A DNA stretch of 64,000 nt from Ammoniphilus sp. CFH 90114 (GTDB lineage: Bacteria; Bacillota; Bacilli; Aneurinibacillales; RAOX-1). The notes beneath the pieces were generated by a model, which worked only from the letters and a program-made list of their open reading frames with translations, was not told the DNA's origin and did not search any database. Each line of letters begins with the position of its first letter. Position 1 is the first letter of the stretch. Shown here piece after piece: positions 47,790 through 57,611 of this stretch. The position numbers and the translations under genes are program-made. Location: contig NZ_SDLI01000003.1 in the NCBI RefSeq assembly GCF_004123195.1, forward strand, positions 427,274-491,273, given 5' to 3'.

Positions 47790-47825
47790 GGTATACAGTA
47801 TACCAATATTGATAATCGTTGTCAA
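47790..47825 (-). promoter_or_regulatory. SigA promoter overlapped by a Fur-like box and an 8-1-8 palindrome
   Basis: On the minus strand TTGACA (47825-47820) and TATACT (47802-47797) are exactly 17 bases apart. TTGATAATCGTTGTCAA (47809-47825) matches the Fur inverted repeat at most positions and covers the -35. TGGTATAC-A-GTATACCA (47789-47805) is a perfect palindrome covering the -10, as for GntR-type repressors. Confidence 0.7.
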
Positions 47826-47955
47826 CTGATATGTGTACAGAAAGACACCAACCCCAAAACCAAAATCGGCACTTTTCTCCGGCATAAATTGCAGGATGAC
47901 GGCAAAAACTGCCGGATTGCTGTTAGGAAATCTGCTAGGGTTCGCATTTCTGTGT

Positions 47956-47972
47956 TTGGCACGCTTTTTGCT
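47956..47972 (+). promoter_or_regulatory. Sigma-54 (-24/-12) promoter of the TAXI-TRAP operon
   Basis: TTGGCACG (47956-47963), N4, TTGCT (47968-47972) is a near-perfect sigma-54 site; GG at 47958-47959 and GC at 47970-47971 are 12 bases apart. An inverted repeat CGGCA-AAAAC-TGCCG (47899-47913) upstream could be the activator site. The sigma-54 activator encoded at 53467 is the obvious regulator. Confidence 0.85.
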
Positions 47973-48028
47973 TTATATATTAGTCGAGAAATACAAACGC
48001 TTACAACATACACAAGGGGGATTTCAAA

Positions 48029-49051
48029 ATGAGAAAACCATTAATTGCAGGGCTATCTACTGTATTTTTACTAGGTACTGTTCTTACTGCTTGTGGAGGA
48101 ACTACAGAGACTCCGGCTCCTAGCAGTGCACCAGCAGGTCAAGAGCAACCGGCTGAAGCAAAAGAAGCTGAATCTGACAAGTTAGAAACGAAATTCGCTA
48201 CGGTGGCCACAGGTGGAGCTTCCGGTCCATATAACATTATTGCAACATCTTTAACTGATATCTATTCCAAGACTTATGGAGTAAACTCTAAGACTCAAAC
48301 TACTGGTGCATCCGTAGAAAATATCAATTTAATGAAGCAAGAAAAGGTTGAAATGGCTTTCGTTATGAGTGACGTATTAAGTGATGCGGTTAACGGAGAA
48401 GGAAGCTTTACAGAGAAGGTTGAAAATGTTCAGCAAATCGCTGCTCTATATCCTAACTATGTACAAGTTGTAACTTCCGGAAGCACAGGAATCGAAAAGT
48501 TCGAAGATCTTAAAGGAAAGAGAATCGCTGTTGGGGCGCAAAACTCTGGGGTTGAAGTAAGTGCCCGTAATCTACTAGAAGCTCATGGAATTACGTACAA
48601 CGATATTCAAGTAGATTACCTTGGATATGCTGAAGCGGCTGATGGTATGAAAGCAGGTAAGATTGACGCGGCTTTCTTAACAAGTGGTATTCCGAACGCT
48701 TCTTTGATGGAATTAGCACAAAGCTTCGATCTTAAGATCGTACCAATCGAAGGTGCTGCAATTGAAGAGTTAGCGAAGACAAAGAACTACTTCGTAACAG
48801 GTACAATACCTGCTGGAACTTATAAGAATGATGCAGACATTCCAACTGCGGCTATCATGAACGCGCTTGTTGTACGTACGGACCTAAGTGAAGATGATGT
48901 TTACAAGATGACGAAGACTTTCTTTGAAAACTTAGATTCTTTAGCTAATGCTCACCAAGCTGCGAAGGATATCTCTTTAGAAGCAGCTCAAAAGGGTCTA
49001 GTAGCACCTTTACACCCAGGTGCAGAGAAGTTCTATAATGAAAAGAAGTAA
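48029..49051 (+). CDS. TAXI-family TRAP transporter solute-binding lipoprotein
   Basis: This 340-residue exported protein has lipobox LLGTVLTAC (Cys22), a Pro/Ala/Glu-rich linker and a TAXI-TRAP binding domain (ATGGASGPYNIIATSLTDIY, then YPNYVQVVT, GKRIAVGAQNSGVEVSARN and DAAFLTSGIPN). It captures the solute for the membrane component downstream. TAXI systems carry organic acids such as glutamate or C4/C5 acids; the substrate here is unknown. AAGGGGG lies 9 bases before ATG. It overlaps the DUF1850 gene by 14 bases. Confidence 0.93.
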   Translation: MRKPLIAGLSTVFLLGTVLTACGGTTETPAPSSAPAGQEQPAEAKEAESDKLETKFATVATGGASGPYNIIATSLTDIYSKTYGVNSKTQTTGASVENINLMKQEKVEMAFVMSDVLSDAVNGEGSFTEKVENVQQIAALYPNYVQVVTSGSTGIEKFEDLKGKRIAVGAQNSGVEVSARNLLEAHGITYNDIQVDYLGYAEAADGMKAGKIDAAFLTSGIPNASLMELAQSFDLKIVPIEGAAIEELAKTKNYFVTGTIPAGTYKNDADIPTAAIMNALVVRTDLSEDDVYKMTKTFFENLDSLANAHQAAKDISLEAAQKGLVAPLHPGAEKFYNEKK

Positions 49052-49514
49052 GCTAGGAATAGGGGCAATTCTCATTTTGTCCCTTCTTTTCTTCTTTCCT
49101 CATCATAAGACGGAGGTTAGCTTTCAGGAGAACATCATCTACTTAAGTGATGAAGCCTTTTCGATAGGATGGATTCATTCTGTAGAAAAGGAAGAGTGGC
49201 TAGAGTTCTATGAAAGAAGAGGAAATCAGATTCTGCTTACGAAAACTCAATTTAAAACGTATGGTGCTGGTGTTCCTTCATCTGGAAAATCATCATTAAC
49301 AGAGGATGGGTATGTTGAGGTTGAGATTAATCGGAAGATGGATGAGTTGCGTCTTGTCGTATCTCCCAGAGTAAAATCAACGATGCACCTAAACAATCAT
49401 GATTTATTGCTTTACGAGATCGTGGAGCCTTATAACGAAGTCGTTATTAAGCCCGTGAGCCTTCCAGTCTATCAATATGCTATATATCTTCTTAAAAGGG
49501 AGGGATTATCATGA
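49038..49514 (+). CDS. DUF1850 protein of a TRAP operon
   Basis: This 158-residue protein has an N-terminal membrane anchor (GIGAILILSLLFFF) and a DUF1850 domain (FSIGWIHSVEKEEWLEFYERRGNQILLTKTQFKTYGAGVPS). DUF1850 genes typically sit between TAXI binding protein and permease genes. ATG 49038 is inside the 3' end of the TAXI gene, so it is translationally coupled. Its role in transport is not known. Confidence 0.85.
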   Translation: MKRSKLGIGAILILSLLFFFPHHKTEVSFQENIIYLSDEAFSIGWIHSVEKEEWLEFYERRGNQILLTKTQFKTYGAGVPSSGKSSLTEDGYVEVEINRKMDELRLVVSPRVKSTMHLNNHDLLLYEIVEPYNEVVIKPVSLPVYQYAIYLLKREGLS

Positions 49515-51493
49515 ACAAGGAACACAATGAAGTTAACTCACAAGAAATACTAGAAAAGTTTGACCGTGAATCCGTTGTTCGTACACTCACGAACAACAAA
49601 TTAGCCTTGTTTGTATCTGGATTGGCTATTATTTATTCTTTATTCCATTTATACAATACCTATTTTCCGATGCCGGAGCTTAAACAAAGGGCCATTCACG
49701 TAGGATTAGGGGTAGCCTTGATCTTTCTAATCTATCCTGCGGGCAAGAAATCCACACGTGATCGAATTTCCCCGCTTGATTGGTTGATGTTCTTCCTGTC
49801 CCTAGCATCAACGGGATATATCCTTGTAGAATATCAGGACATTATGACCACAAGAGGTGGTGTTCCTACCACACTCGACATCGTTTTTGCGATATTAACG
49901 GTCGTACTTGTTATAGAAGGATCAAGAAGGATTACCGGACTAATTCTTCCTATCCTCGCCTTGATTTTCTTAGCTTATCCATTTATCAGTCATCTTGAAT
50001 TTATGCCAGATAAATTGTTGACGCGTCCATATGACTTGGGTGATATATTCGGACAGCTGTACTTAAAAACAGACGGTCTGTTCTCCTCTACGATCGGAGC
50101 GTCTGTGAACTTTATCTTCCTATTCATCTTGTTTGGATCTTTCTTAGCGAAGTCAGGAATGGGCCAGCTCTTTAATGACTTAGCCTTAGCCTTAGCGGGC
50201 CATAAGCAAGGAGGACCTGCTAAGGTTGCCGTTATCTCTAGTGGATTTATGGGAAGTATTAATGGAGCGGCTGTGGCCAATGTGGTTGGAACAGGAGCCT
50301 TCACCATCCCGCTTATGAAGAAAATCGGCTATCGTAAAGAGTTTGCTGGTGCGGTAGAAGCAAGTGCATCGGTTGGTGGTCAAATTCTTCCTCCAATCAT
50401 GGGAGCAAGTGCCTTTATTATGGCGGAAACTACAGGCGTAAGCTACGGTACGATTGCCTTAGCTGCCCTATTGCCTGCTCTGCTTTATTACTTAGGTGTT
50501 ATAGCTCAGGTCCACTTCCGTGCAGGGAAGGAAGACTTAAAAGGGGTAGAAAAAGATCGATTACCCCAAATCAAACAAGTATTAAAAGAGCGTGGGCACT
50601 TGTTATTGCCAATTGTAGCTCTTGTTTACTTCTTGTATATCAGCATGCCTATTGGATACGCAGCTTTTTATACAATCGGTATTACTATACTTGTGAGTAT
50701 GCTGCGTAAAGAAACGAGAATGACGGTTAAGGATATCTTGCAAGCCTTAGAAGAGGGTGCTAAGGGATCATTATCCACCATGATTGCCTGTGCTGTAGTT
50801 GGAGTTGTTATTGGAGTCGTAAACCTAACAAGCTTTGGTAATGTTATGACCTCTTCCATTATGGACTTAGGACAAGGATCACTTTTCTTGACGCTATTCT
50901 TTACGATGATTGCGTCCATGATTTTGGGTATGGGTTTACCATCTATTCCATGTTATATTATTACGGCTACGATGGCAGCGCCGGCCCTTGCTGATTTCGG
51001 AATTCCAGTATTAGTAGCCCATATGTTTGTATTCTACTTCGGAATCTTCGCTAACATCACGCCTCCAGTTGCCCTTGCTGCCTTTGCAGGAGCGGGTATT
51101 GCTGGTGGGGACCCAATGAAGACTGGATTCCAGTCTTTGAAACTGGCGATTGCCGGGTTTATCGTACCGTACTTGTTTGTCTACAACCCGACCATGTTGA
51201 TGATTGATCCTACTGGGCTTGCAGCGAATGCAAAAGAATTCCCTATGCCCCCAGTGATTGATATTATCATGGTAACCTTTACTTCAGTTGTCGGTGTTAT
51301 AGCCTTGAGTGCAGCGGTTGAAGGTTACTTCGCGAAGAACCTTAACATGATCAGTCGATTGATCCTCGGAGCGGGAGCTTTGATGATGATCGTACCAGAA
51401 ACGATAACGGATATTCTTGGATTAGTGATTGTACTTACGGTTATAGGTGGCCAGTTGTTCTCTAGAAGAAAAGAGAATACAATAGAAGCATAA
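49511..51493 (+). CDS. TRAP transporter permease, fused small and large subunits (4TM/12TM)
   Basis: This 660-residue permease fuses the DctQ-like (about 35-150) and DctM-like (about 150-640) parts. GSINGAAVANVVGTGAFTIPLMKKIGY, SVGGQILPPIMGASAFIMAE and ILGMGLPSIPCYIITATMAAPAL are the DctM signature segments. The start overlaps the DUF1850 stop (ATGA). It uses an ion gradient to import what the TAXI lipoprotein binds. Confidence 0.94.
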   Translation: MNKEHNEVNSQEILEKFDRESVVRTLTNNKLALFVSGLAIIYSLFHLYNTYFPMPELKQRAIHVGLGVALIFLIYPAGKKSTRDRISPLDWLMFFLSLASTGYILVEYQDIMTTRGGVPTTLDIVFAILTVVLVIEGSRRITGLILPILALIFLAYPFISHLEFMPDKLLTRPYDLGDIFGQLYLKTDGLFSSTIGASVNFIFLFILFGSFLAKSGMGQLFNDLALALAGHKQGGPAKVAVISSGFMGSINGAAVANVVGTGAFTIPLMKKIGYRKEFAGAVEASASVGGQILPPIMGASAFIMAETTGVSYGTIALAALLPALLYYLGVIAQVHFRAGKEDLKGVEKDRLPQIKQVLKERGHLLLPIVALVYFLYISMPIGYAAFYTIGITILVSMLRKETRMTVKDILQALEEGAKGSLSTMIACAVVGVVIGVVNLTSFGNVMTSSIMDLGQGSLFLTLFFTMIASMILGMGLPSIPCYIITATMAAPALADFGIPVLVAHMFVFYFGIFANITPPVALAAFAGAGIAGGDPMKTGFQSLKLAIAGFIVPYLFVYNPTMLMIDPTGLAANAKEFPMPPVIDIIMVTFTSVVGVIALSAAVEGYFAKNLNMISRLILGAGALMMIVPETITDILGLVIVLTVIGGQLFSRRKENTIEA

Positions 51494-51495
51494 TC

Positions 51496-51546
51496 AAAGG
51501 GGAATTGTCTTGCTGTGATGTTCATGAGCAAGATAATTCCCTTTTA
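51496..51546 (+). terminator. Intrinsic terminator after the TRAP permease
   Basis: AAAGGGGAATT and TCTTGCT pair with AGCAAGA and AATTCCCTTTT around a 9-base loop. It separates the transport genes from the two-component genes. Confidence 0.85.
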
Positions 51547-51562
51547 TCCATAGGGGGTCGAA

Positions 51563-53467
51563 ATGAGAAAGCGGTTTTTCCTCCTTGCCTTATTCCTCCT
51601 CATGTTATTCACGGAGAAAGGGTATGGAGAAGAGTGGAAAAAGGTAAAGGTAGGGTTTGACCCAAATTTGCCTCCGTTTTCCTTTATTAGTGAGGATGGA
51701 AGCCCAGCAGGCTATAATGCTGATTTAATGTATCGAATTGCCCGGAATTCTGGGTGGGAACTGGAGTTTATTCCCCTTCATGCAGAACAATTTTTGCCTC
51801 AGCTGCAACAAGGGTATGTAGATGTGATCTTAGGTATGAAATATCGTGGCTCCTATGAACAGATGTTTGACTTTTCTGAGTCTATTTTTACCATGTCAGA
51901 AGCCCTTATCGTACCTAAAGAAGATAAAACGATCTATGATATCACGGATCTCAAGGGAAGAGTCGTGGCTGTGCAGCGAGGAACAGCGGCAAGAGAGATG
52001 CTGGATAATGTAAGGCAGGTCAAGATGAATGTAACTTCAAGTGAGCCTCATGCTATGCGTATGCTTTTCCTCGAACGGGCAGATGCTTTTATTGGAAATC
52101 GGTGGACAGCTCAATATCTGCTTGAACAGAATCAAGTGGTTGAAGACTATGATATCCGACTCAGCTTCATTCAGCCTTCCGAGTATTCATTCGCGGTTCG
52201 GGAAGGAAATCTGGAGCTTCTGACTGCCATCAATCAAAGTCTGCAGAAAATAAGACAAACCAAGGAGTATCGAACGATTTATAACTATTGGTTTGAGCCT
52301 TATAACCAGCAAGCTATCTGGTGGCAGCGAACAGCCTGGCTGCTTGCCTGGATCTCGATGATCGCCATCATAATCATCTCATTAATTACAATTTGGAATA
52401 AGCGACTGAAGAGAGAAGTGGACAAGCAAACAAGGGTCCTCACTCACTATCTGACTTTTCAACGTGAAGTATTGGAGAGAGTGGATAATGGTATTCTCAC
52501 GTGTGACAAAGACCGCAAGATTACCCTAATGAATCGCCGGGCTTCCGAGATACTAGGAACCAACCCTAACATCAAGGACTTGCCACTCGATTCGTCCCCT
52601 CAGCTTTGTGATCTTTCTCTAGTCTTGGACAAGACTCAACCTGGGCAGGGTCAGAGTGGTGAATTGGTCTGGGGGAATTCCTCCGGTACGCAATATATTT
52701 ATTACTACGTGGCTCTACTGGAAGATGGCTCGGGTGGCTGGATTATTAGTTTGCAGGACCGAACGGAACAAATTCAGCTTCAGGAGAAGCTAAGGATACA
52801 AGAAAAGCTGCGAGCACTAGGGCAATTAGTAGCGGGAATTGCGCATGAGCTCCGTAATCCGCTGACATCAATGAAGATGTTTATCGATGTTTTGCCCAAG
52901 AAAGTGGAGGATCCACGTTTCCGTGAAGAGCTCATTAAGCATGTGCCCGCCGAGATGAACCGGTTAAATCATCTCGTAGAGGAACTACTCGACTATACAA
53001 GAAAAAAAGAGCCGGTGAAGGAATCGGTGGAATGGAACGAGCTCCTTTCATCTATCATTCGTTCTTTCAAGATTAGTACGGAGCATGAAATTAATTTTGA
53101 GATCCATTTTGAAGAGGCCTCGACCGTGTTTGGAGATCGTCAGCGTGTGAGGCAAGTGCTGATTAACCTCATCTCTAATGCTATCGATGCTCTAGAGGAT
53201 CAGCCAACCAAGAAGATCACCATCACATCGCGTGAAGATGAAGAATACAGCTACTTAAAAGTTGCAGATACGGGTAAAGGGATGACAAAAATCCAGATTG
53301 ATAACATGTTTCAGCCCTTTTTTACGACAAAAGGAAATGGTGTGGGGTTAGGTCTGTATATCAGCTACAATATCATGGTAGAGCATGGTGGTGAAATTGA
53401 AGTGATGTCCCAAGAAGGAGAGGGAACAACAATCACATTAAAATTTCCAAGGGAGGGGCGATCATAA
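51563..53467 (+). CDS. Sensor histidine kinase with extracellular solute-binding domain
   Basis: This 634-residue kinase has a signal/anchor (1-22), a periplasmic-binding SBP_bac_3 domain (about 28-250: PNLPPFSFISEDGSPAGYNADLMYRIA), a membrane helix (about 254-278), a PAS-like domain (about 290-400), HisKA with His428 in GIAHELRNPLTSMK, and an HATPase (VLINLISNAIDALE, DTGKGM, GVGLGLYIS). The extracellular domain suggests direct sensing of an amino- or organic-acid ligand. It overlaps the response regulator by one base. It probably controls the sigma-54 TAXI operon upstream. Confidence 0.93.
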   Translation: MRKRFFLLALFLLMLFTEKGYGEEWKKVKVGFDPNLPPFSFISEDGSPAGYNADLMYRIARNSGWELEFIPLHAEQFLPQLQQGYVDVILGMKYRGSYEQMFDFSESIFTMSEALIVPKEDKTIYDITDLKGRVVAVQRGTAAREMLDNVRQVKMNVTSSEPHAMRMLFLERADAFIGNRWTAQYLLEQNQVVEDYDIRLSFIQPSEYSFAVREGNLELLTAINQSLQKIRQTKEYRTIYNYWFEPYNQQAIWWQRTAWLLAWISMIAIIIISLITIWNKRLKREVDKQTRVLTHYLTFQREVLERVDNGILTCDKDRKITLMNRRASEILGTNPNIKDLPLDSSPQLCDLSLVLDKTQPGQGQSGELVWGNSSGTQYIYYYVALLEDGSGGWIISLQDRTEQIQLQEKLRIQEKLRALGQLVAGIAHELRNPLTSMKMFIDVLPKKVEDPRFREELIKHVPAEMNRLNHLVEELLDYTRKKEPVKESVEWNELLSSIIRSFKISTEHEINFEIHFEEASTVFGDRQRVRQVLINLISNAIDALEDQPTKKITITSREDEEYSYLKVADTGKGMTKIQIDNMFQPFFTTKGNGVGLGLYISYNIMVEHGGEIEVMSQEGEGTTITLKFPREGRS

Positions 53468-54825
53468 TGAAGATTCTTGTCATAGATGATGAACAGGCGA
53501 TTTGCTCTTCTGTACGATTCGCACTTGAGGATGATTACGAGGTTTTTACGGCGACGGAGGCGGAAGATGGCCTTGCCATCATGAAGGAGCAATCGATTGA
53601 TGGGGTACTGCTCGACCTAAGAATAGGAAATGATAATGGGCTTGAATTAATACCAAAGCTAAAGGAAATTCGAAGGGATGTCGTCATCATTATGATGACA
53701 GCCTATGGCAACATCGAAACCTCCGTACGAGCAATGAAAGAGGGAGCTTATCAATATTTATCGAAACCACTGAACCTCGAAGAACTAAAGCTCCTGATTG
53801 AAAAAGGGTTACAGTTTCGACGCTTAAATTCCGTGGTCCATCCTCAAGTAGGATATGCCGGAATCATCGGACAGAGCCCTAAAATGCAGAATCTCTTTGA
53901 GTTGATACGTAAGGTAAAGGACATCGATTCTAACGTATTAGTCATGGGAGAAAGTGGGACAGGCAAGGAATTAGTGGCGAAGGCGATTCACTATCATGGA
54001 GCGAGGAAAGAGCGTCCTTTTTCCGTTATCAATTGCGCGGCTATCCCTGAGAACCTTCTGGAGAGTGAGTTGTTTGGGTATGAGAAGGGAGCTTTTACCG
54101 GAGCTTCCACACGGAAAGCAGGATTGTTCGAACAATCTCATCAAGGTACGATCTTTCTGGATGAAATTGGGGAAATGCCGTTAAATCTGCAGGCTAAAAT
54201 TTTGCGAGTAATTCAGGAGAGGGAGATTACTCCGTTAGGATCAGCACAGAGAAAGGAAGTGGACGTGCGGATTATATCGGCTACGAATAGAGATCTCTAC
54301 GAGGAAGTGCAAAAGGGTAACTTCAGGGAGGACTTGTATTACCGACTCAATGTCATTCCGGTCAGCCTGCCGCCACTCCGAGAACGGGCGGAGGATATTC
54401 CGCTGATGATTGAGCATTTCTTAGAGATGTATGCGCTAAGAATGAATCGCAAGAGCTTAACTTTATCTCATCAAGCGAAGGACTTGCTTTATCGGTACTC
54501 TTATCCAGGGAATGTTAGAGAACTCTCCAATATTCTAGAGTATGCTGTAGCCTTAGCAGATAGAGAGATGTTGGATGCGAAGGATCTTCCCGCGCAGTTC
54601 GGTGTGGGAAGAAACGAGAGAAAAGGGGCAAATGGAGAAGAGGCGTTAGAAGGGATTTTCTTCCCATCGGGGTTATTGCTAGAAGAAGTGGAGAAAAGAT
54701 ATATCCTATATACCTTAGAGCAATGTTTAGATCATCGGAAACGGACGGCCGACCAACTTGGCATTAGCGAAAGAGGACTGCGCGATAAATTGAAAAAATA
54801 CAAAGAAGAGGATGGAGCGGATTAA
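53467..54825 (+). CDS. Sigma-54-dependent response regulator (NtrC/DctD type)
   Basis: This 452-residue regulator has a receiver domain (Asp50 in GVLLDLRIG), an AAA+ sigma-54 interaction domain (GESGTGKELVAKAIH Walker A, GAFTGA loop at about 208-213, and FLDEIGEM Walker B), and a C-terminal Fis-type helix-turn-helix (KRTADQLGISERGLRDKL). The GAFTGA loop shows it can activate sigma-54 polymerase. The only sigma-54 promoter I found is the one before the TAXI operon. Confidence 0.95.
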   Translation: MKILVIDDEQAICSSVRFALEDDYEVFTATEAEDGLAIMKEQSIDGVLLDLRIGNDNGLELIPKLKEIRRDVVIIMMTAYGNIETSVRAMKEGAYQYLSKPLNLEELKLLIEKGLQFRRLNSVVHPQVGYAGIIGQSPKMQNLFELIRKVKDIDSNVLVMGESGTGKELVAKAIHYHGARKERPFSVINCAAIPENLLESELFGYEKGAFTGASTRKAGLFEQSHQGTIFLDEIGEMPLNLQAKILRVIQEREITPLGSAQRKEVDVRIISATNRDLYEEVQKGNFREDLYYRLNVIPVSLPPLRERAEDIPLMIEHFLEMYALRMNRKSLTLSHQAKDLLYRYSYPGNVRELSNILEYAVALADREMLDAKDLPAQFGVGRNERKGANGEEALEGIFFPSGLLLEEVEKRYILYTLEQCLDHRKRTADQLGISERGLRDKLKKYKEEDGAD

Positions 54826-54828
54826 TCA

Positions 54829-55797
54829 ATGAGAAAATGGTTGTTTTTTCTGCTTTGTTCGTTATGGCTGACATCCTGTTCTCAAGATCAGCCGAGTATC
54901 CCTTCTAAACAAGAAGAAATCATTTCAATTGCGACGGGCGGACCTCATGGACCTTACTATACGATTGGTACGGGTTTAATGAATATTTACGAATCCAATT
55001 TCGGTCAGCCAACCTCCGTACGTTCCACCGATGGTACGGTTGAGAATATTCAACTCCTAATGGATAATAAGGTGGAACTTGCTTTTGGTATGGCTGATGT
55101 GGCTTCGTTTGCCTACATGGGAGAGGATCCCTTCCGAACAGAAGGACCCTTCGTTGAGTTACGGGCTATGGCTGCTCTCTACCCGAACTATGTCCAAGTG
55201 GTAACATTAATCGATAGCCCGATTCAGTCCATTCGTGATTTAAAAGGAAGGAAAGTTGGAGTAGGGGCACCTAACAGCGGAGTAGAGGCCAATTCAAGGT
55301 TACTTCTGCAAGGACACGGCATCAGCTATAAAGATATAGAACCTTATTATTTATCTTATGCGGAAGCCATCGACCAACTACGCCAACGCACCATTGATGC
55401 AGCCTTCGTGACGTCAGGATTGCCTAACCCCTCCGTTATTGAGCTGATGAAAACTCATAATGTACGGATTGTACCTATTCCTGTTGAAGAGGCAAGAGCA
55501 CTTGCAGAGACGTTTCCGTTCTTTAAACTGTCCGAAATACCGGTTGGAACCTATATGAATGGAAAAGCCATTCCTACAGTGGCTATTCAAAACCTCATGC
55601 TAGTGCGAAATGATCTATCCGAGGAGAGAGTGTATCAATTAACAAGGGCTATGTTTGAACACTTAGAAGAGTTAGCCCAGCATCATGATGCTGCGAAGGA
55701 AATTGAATTACAGACCGCATGGACGTATATGGCCGTTCCTTATCATTCAGGAGCAGTTAAATATTATAAGGAAAAGCAGCTTACGAAAAAACCATAG
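54829..55797 (+). CDS. Second TAXI-family solute-binding lipoprotein
   Basis: This 322-residue lipoprotein (lipobox LTSC, Cys17) is a paralogue of the protein at 48029. It shares ATGGPHGPYYTIGTGLMNIY, YPNYVQVVT, GRKVGVGAPNSGVEANSR and DAAFVTSGLPN. It directly follows the response regulator with no permease of its own. It may feed the same permease with a different ligand, or act as an accessory ligand sensor for the kinase; this is inference. A terminator follows. Confidence 0.9.
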   Translation: MRKWLFFLLCSLWLTSCSQDQPSIPSKQEEIISIATGGPHGPYYTIGTGLMNIYESNFGQPTSVRSTDGTVENIQLLMDNKVELAFGMADVASFAYMGEDPFRTEGPFVELRAMAALYPNYVQVVTLIDSPIQSIRDLKGRKVGVGAPNSGVEANSRLLLQGHGISYKDIEPYYLSYAEAIDQLRQRTIDAAFVTSGLPNPSVIELMKTHNVRIVPIPVEEARALAETFPFFKLSEIPVGTYMNGKAIPTVAIQNLMLVRNDLSEERVYQLTRAMFEHLEELAQHHDAAKEIELQTAWTYMAVPYHSGAVKYYKEKQLTKKP

Positions 55798-55818
55798 AAA
55801 AGAAATAGGAGAGGTATG

Positions 55819-55846
55819 ACGTTCCCGTTAAGGGAGCGTTTTTTTC
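55819..55846 (+). terminator. Intrinsic terminator
   Basis: ACGTTCCC pairs with GGGAGCGT (55832-55839) around GTTAA, followed by seven T. Confidence 0.92.
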
Positions 55847-55928
55847 ATGTGTGATAAATTTCACACAACTGGGTACTTTTTCCTATTACAATAGAAATAT
55901 TATTTCTAAGTGGATAGGAGGAAGTGGA

Positions 55929-57587
55929 ATGTACAAATGGATAAATAACCAACCAATTATGGTAAAGCTTATTTCGACTGTCTTGATTATCACCTTGATT
56001 CCGGTTTTAGCCGTTGGCTATCTTACCTATGTGAATGCTTACCAAGCCGTTTATCAGCTAACCGTTGAGGACTTGAAGTATATGACTCATATAAAAGCTC
56101 AAGAAATCAACGGTTCTTTAGTTACTTCGTCGTCACTCGATAAGGTGGAGCCAATTGTTCACGAGGTTCAAGAAAGGTACTACCAACCTCAAGGGATGAA
56201 AGGCTACGCCTACCTTGTGGATGCAGAAGGAAAGATCCTTATTCACCCTGATCCTCAGACGAGAGGCCAAAATCTGTCCCAAGAGAAGTTTATGCAACAG
56301 ATCCTTAAGGAGAAAGTAGGATATGTGGAATACGATTGGCAGGGGGAAACGAAGGTTGCTGCATTCCAGTCCTTATCGAATGGGCATACCATTGTAATCG
56401 GAAGCTATCTAAAAGATCTAATGACTCCTGTAACCAAAATTAAGCGAAACTTACAAATTATCAGTGTTCTAGGTGCTGTACTGGCCTTGGCTGTCGGTTT
56501 TGTTGTCGTTCAACAGATTGTTCGACCGATGTCTCAATTGGTTCAGGCGATGAAAAAAGCAGAAGAAGGAGACTTAACGGTTCAAGTTAAGCCGAAATGT
56601 AAGGATGAAATAGGGGCCCTCTCGGAAATGTTTAACCGCATGATGGGACACTTCCGTACAATGCTTCGAGAAGTACACGAAGTATCTGAACAAGTAGCAG
56701 CTTCTTCAGAAGAGTTGACGGCGAGTGCACATGAGAGTGCGAAAGCCACAGAGCAAATTGCTGTCGCCTCCCAAGAGATTGCGAGGGGATCGGAGAGCCA
56801 AGTAGACAGTGTTCAATCCACGATTGGGAAAATTAATTCAATGAATCATAAAGTAAAACGCATCACGGAAAATGTGTTGAAAGTGAATCGCGATTCCGAG
56901 GTTGCAACCCAGCATGCTCATGTTGGAGAAGCTAATCTTAAGCAAGTGGTAGAGCAGATGGTCAGTATATCAGAAAAGGTGAAGAGAACGGAGCAAGTGA
57001 TTCGTGAGCTAGGTGAGCAATCCTCTGTGATCAGCGGTATCGTCAACACCATTCATGAGATAAGTCAGCAAACCAATTTGTTGTCCCTTAATGCTGCGAT
57101 TGAAGCCGCACGGGCTGGGGAACATGGACGAGGGTTTGCTGTAGTAGCTCAGGAGGTTCGCAAACTTGCCGAACAGTCCAAGGTTTCGGCTGAAGAGATC
57201 TCAAGTCTGCTCTCTCATATCAATTACGAAATTATTCAAGCGGTTGGGTCGATGGGGGAAAGCAGTCTAGCAGTAGGTAAAGGAAAAGAAGTAGTAGAGG
57301 AAGCCACTCGCTCCTTCGGACAGATCATTCATGCTATAGATGACGTCAAACTGCAAATTGAAGAAGTAACCCACCACGCAGAAGACATTGCCATGGGTTC
57401 AGAAGATGTAGTGACAGCAGGGGAACTCATTGCCCAGTTAGCGGAAGTGGCTTCTGCGGATACAGAAGAAATGGCGGCCGCTTCAGAACAACAAACGGCA
57501 ACGATGCAAGAGATTAATACAGCTTCTGATATGTTAGCTCAGATGGCTCAGCAGCTTCAGGAGCAAGTCAACCGATTTAAAATATAA
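55929..57587 (+). CDS. Methyl-accepting chemotaxis protein with Cache domain
   Basis: This 552-residue chemoreceptor has a membrane helix (about 12-34), an extracellular single Cache domain (about 40-180: [24 protein letters not shown]), a second membrane helix (about 188-208), HAMP (about 209-262) and a signalling domain with the hairpin tip [27 protein letters not shown] lies 8 bases before ATG 55929; longer in-frame sequence is non-coding leader. Cache receptors of this form often sense organic acids, which fits the neighbouring TRAP locus. Confidence 0.93.
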   Translation: MYKWINNQPIMVKLISTVLIITLIPVLAVGYLTYVNAYQAVYQLTVEDLKYMTHIKAQEINGSLVTSSSLDKVEPIVHEVQERYYQPQGMKGYAYLVDAEGKILIHPDPQTRGQNLSQEKFMQQILKEKVGYVEYDWQGETKVAAFQSLSNGHTIVIGSYLKDLMTPVTKIKRNLQIISVLGAVLALAVGFVVVQQIVRPMSQLVQAMKKAEEGDLTVQVKPKCKDEIGALSEMFNRMMGHFRTMLREVHEVSEQVAASSEELTASAHESAKATEQIAVASQEIARGSESQVDSVQSTIGKINSMNHKVKRITENVLKVNRDSEVATQHAHVGEANLKQVVEQMVSISEKVKRTEQVIRELGEQSSVISGIVNTIHEISQQTNLLSLNAAIEAARAGEHGRGFAVVAQEVRKLAEQSKVSAEEISSLLSHINYEIIQAVGSMGESSLAVGKGKEVVEEATRSFGQIIHAIDDVKLQIEEVTHHAEDIAMGSEDVVTAGELIAQLAEVASADTEEMAAASEQQTATMQEINTASDMLAQMAQQLQEQVNRFKI

Positions 57588-57611
57588 AGAGGATAACAGG
57601 CCTCTAATGAA

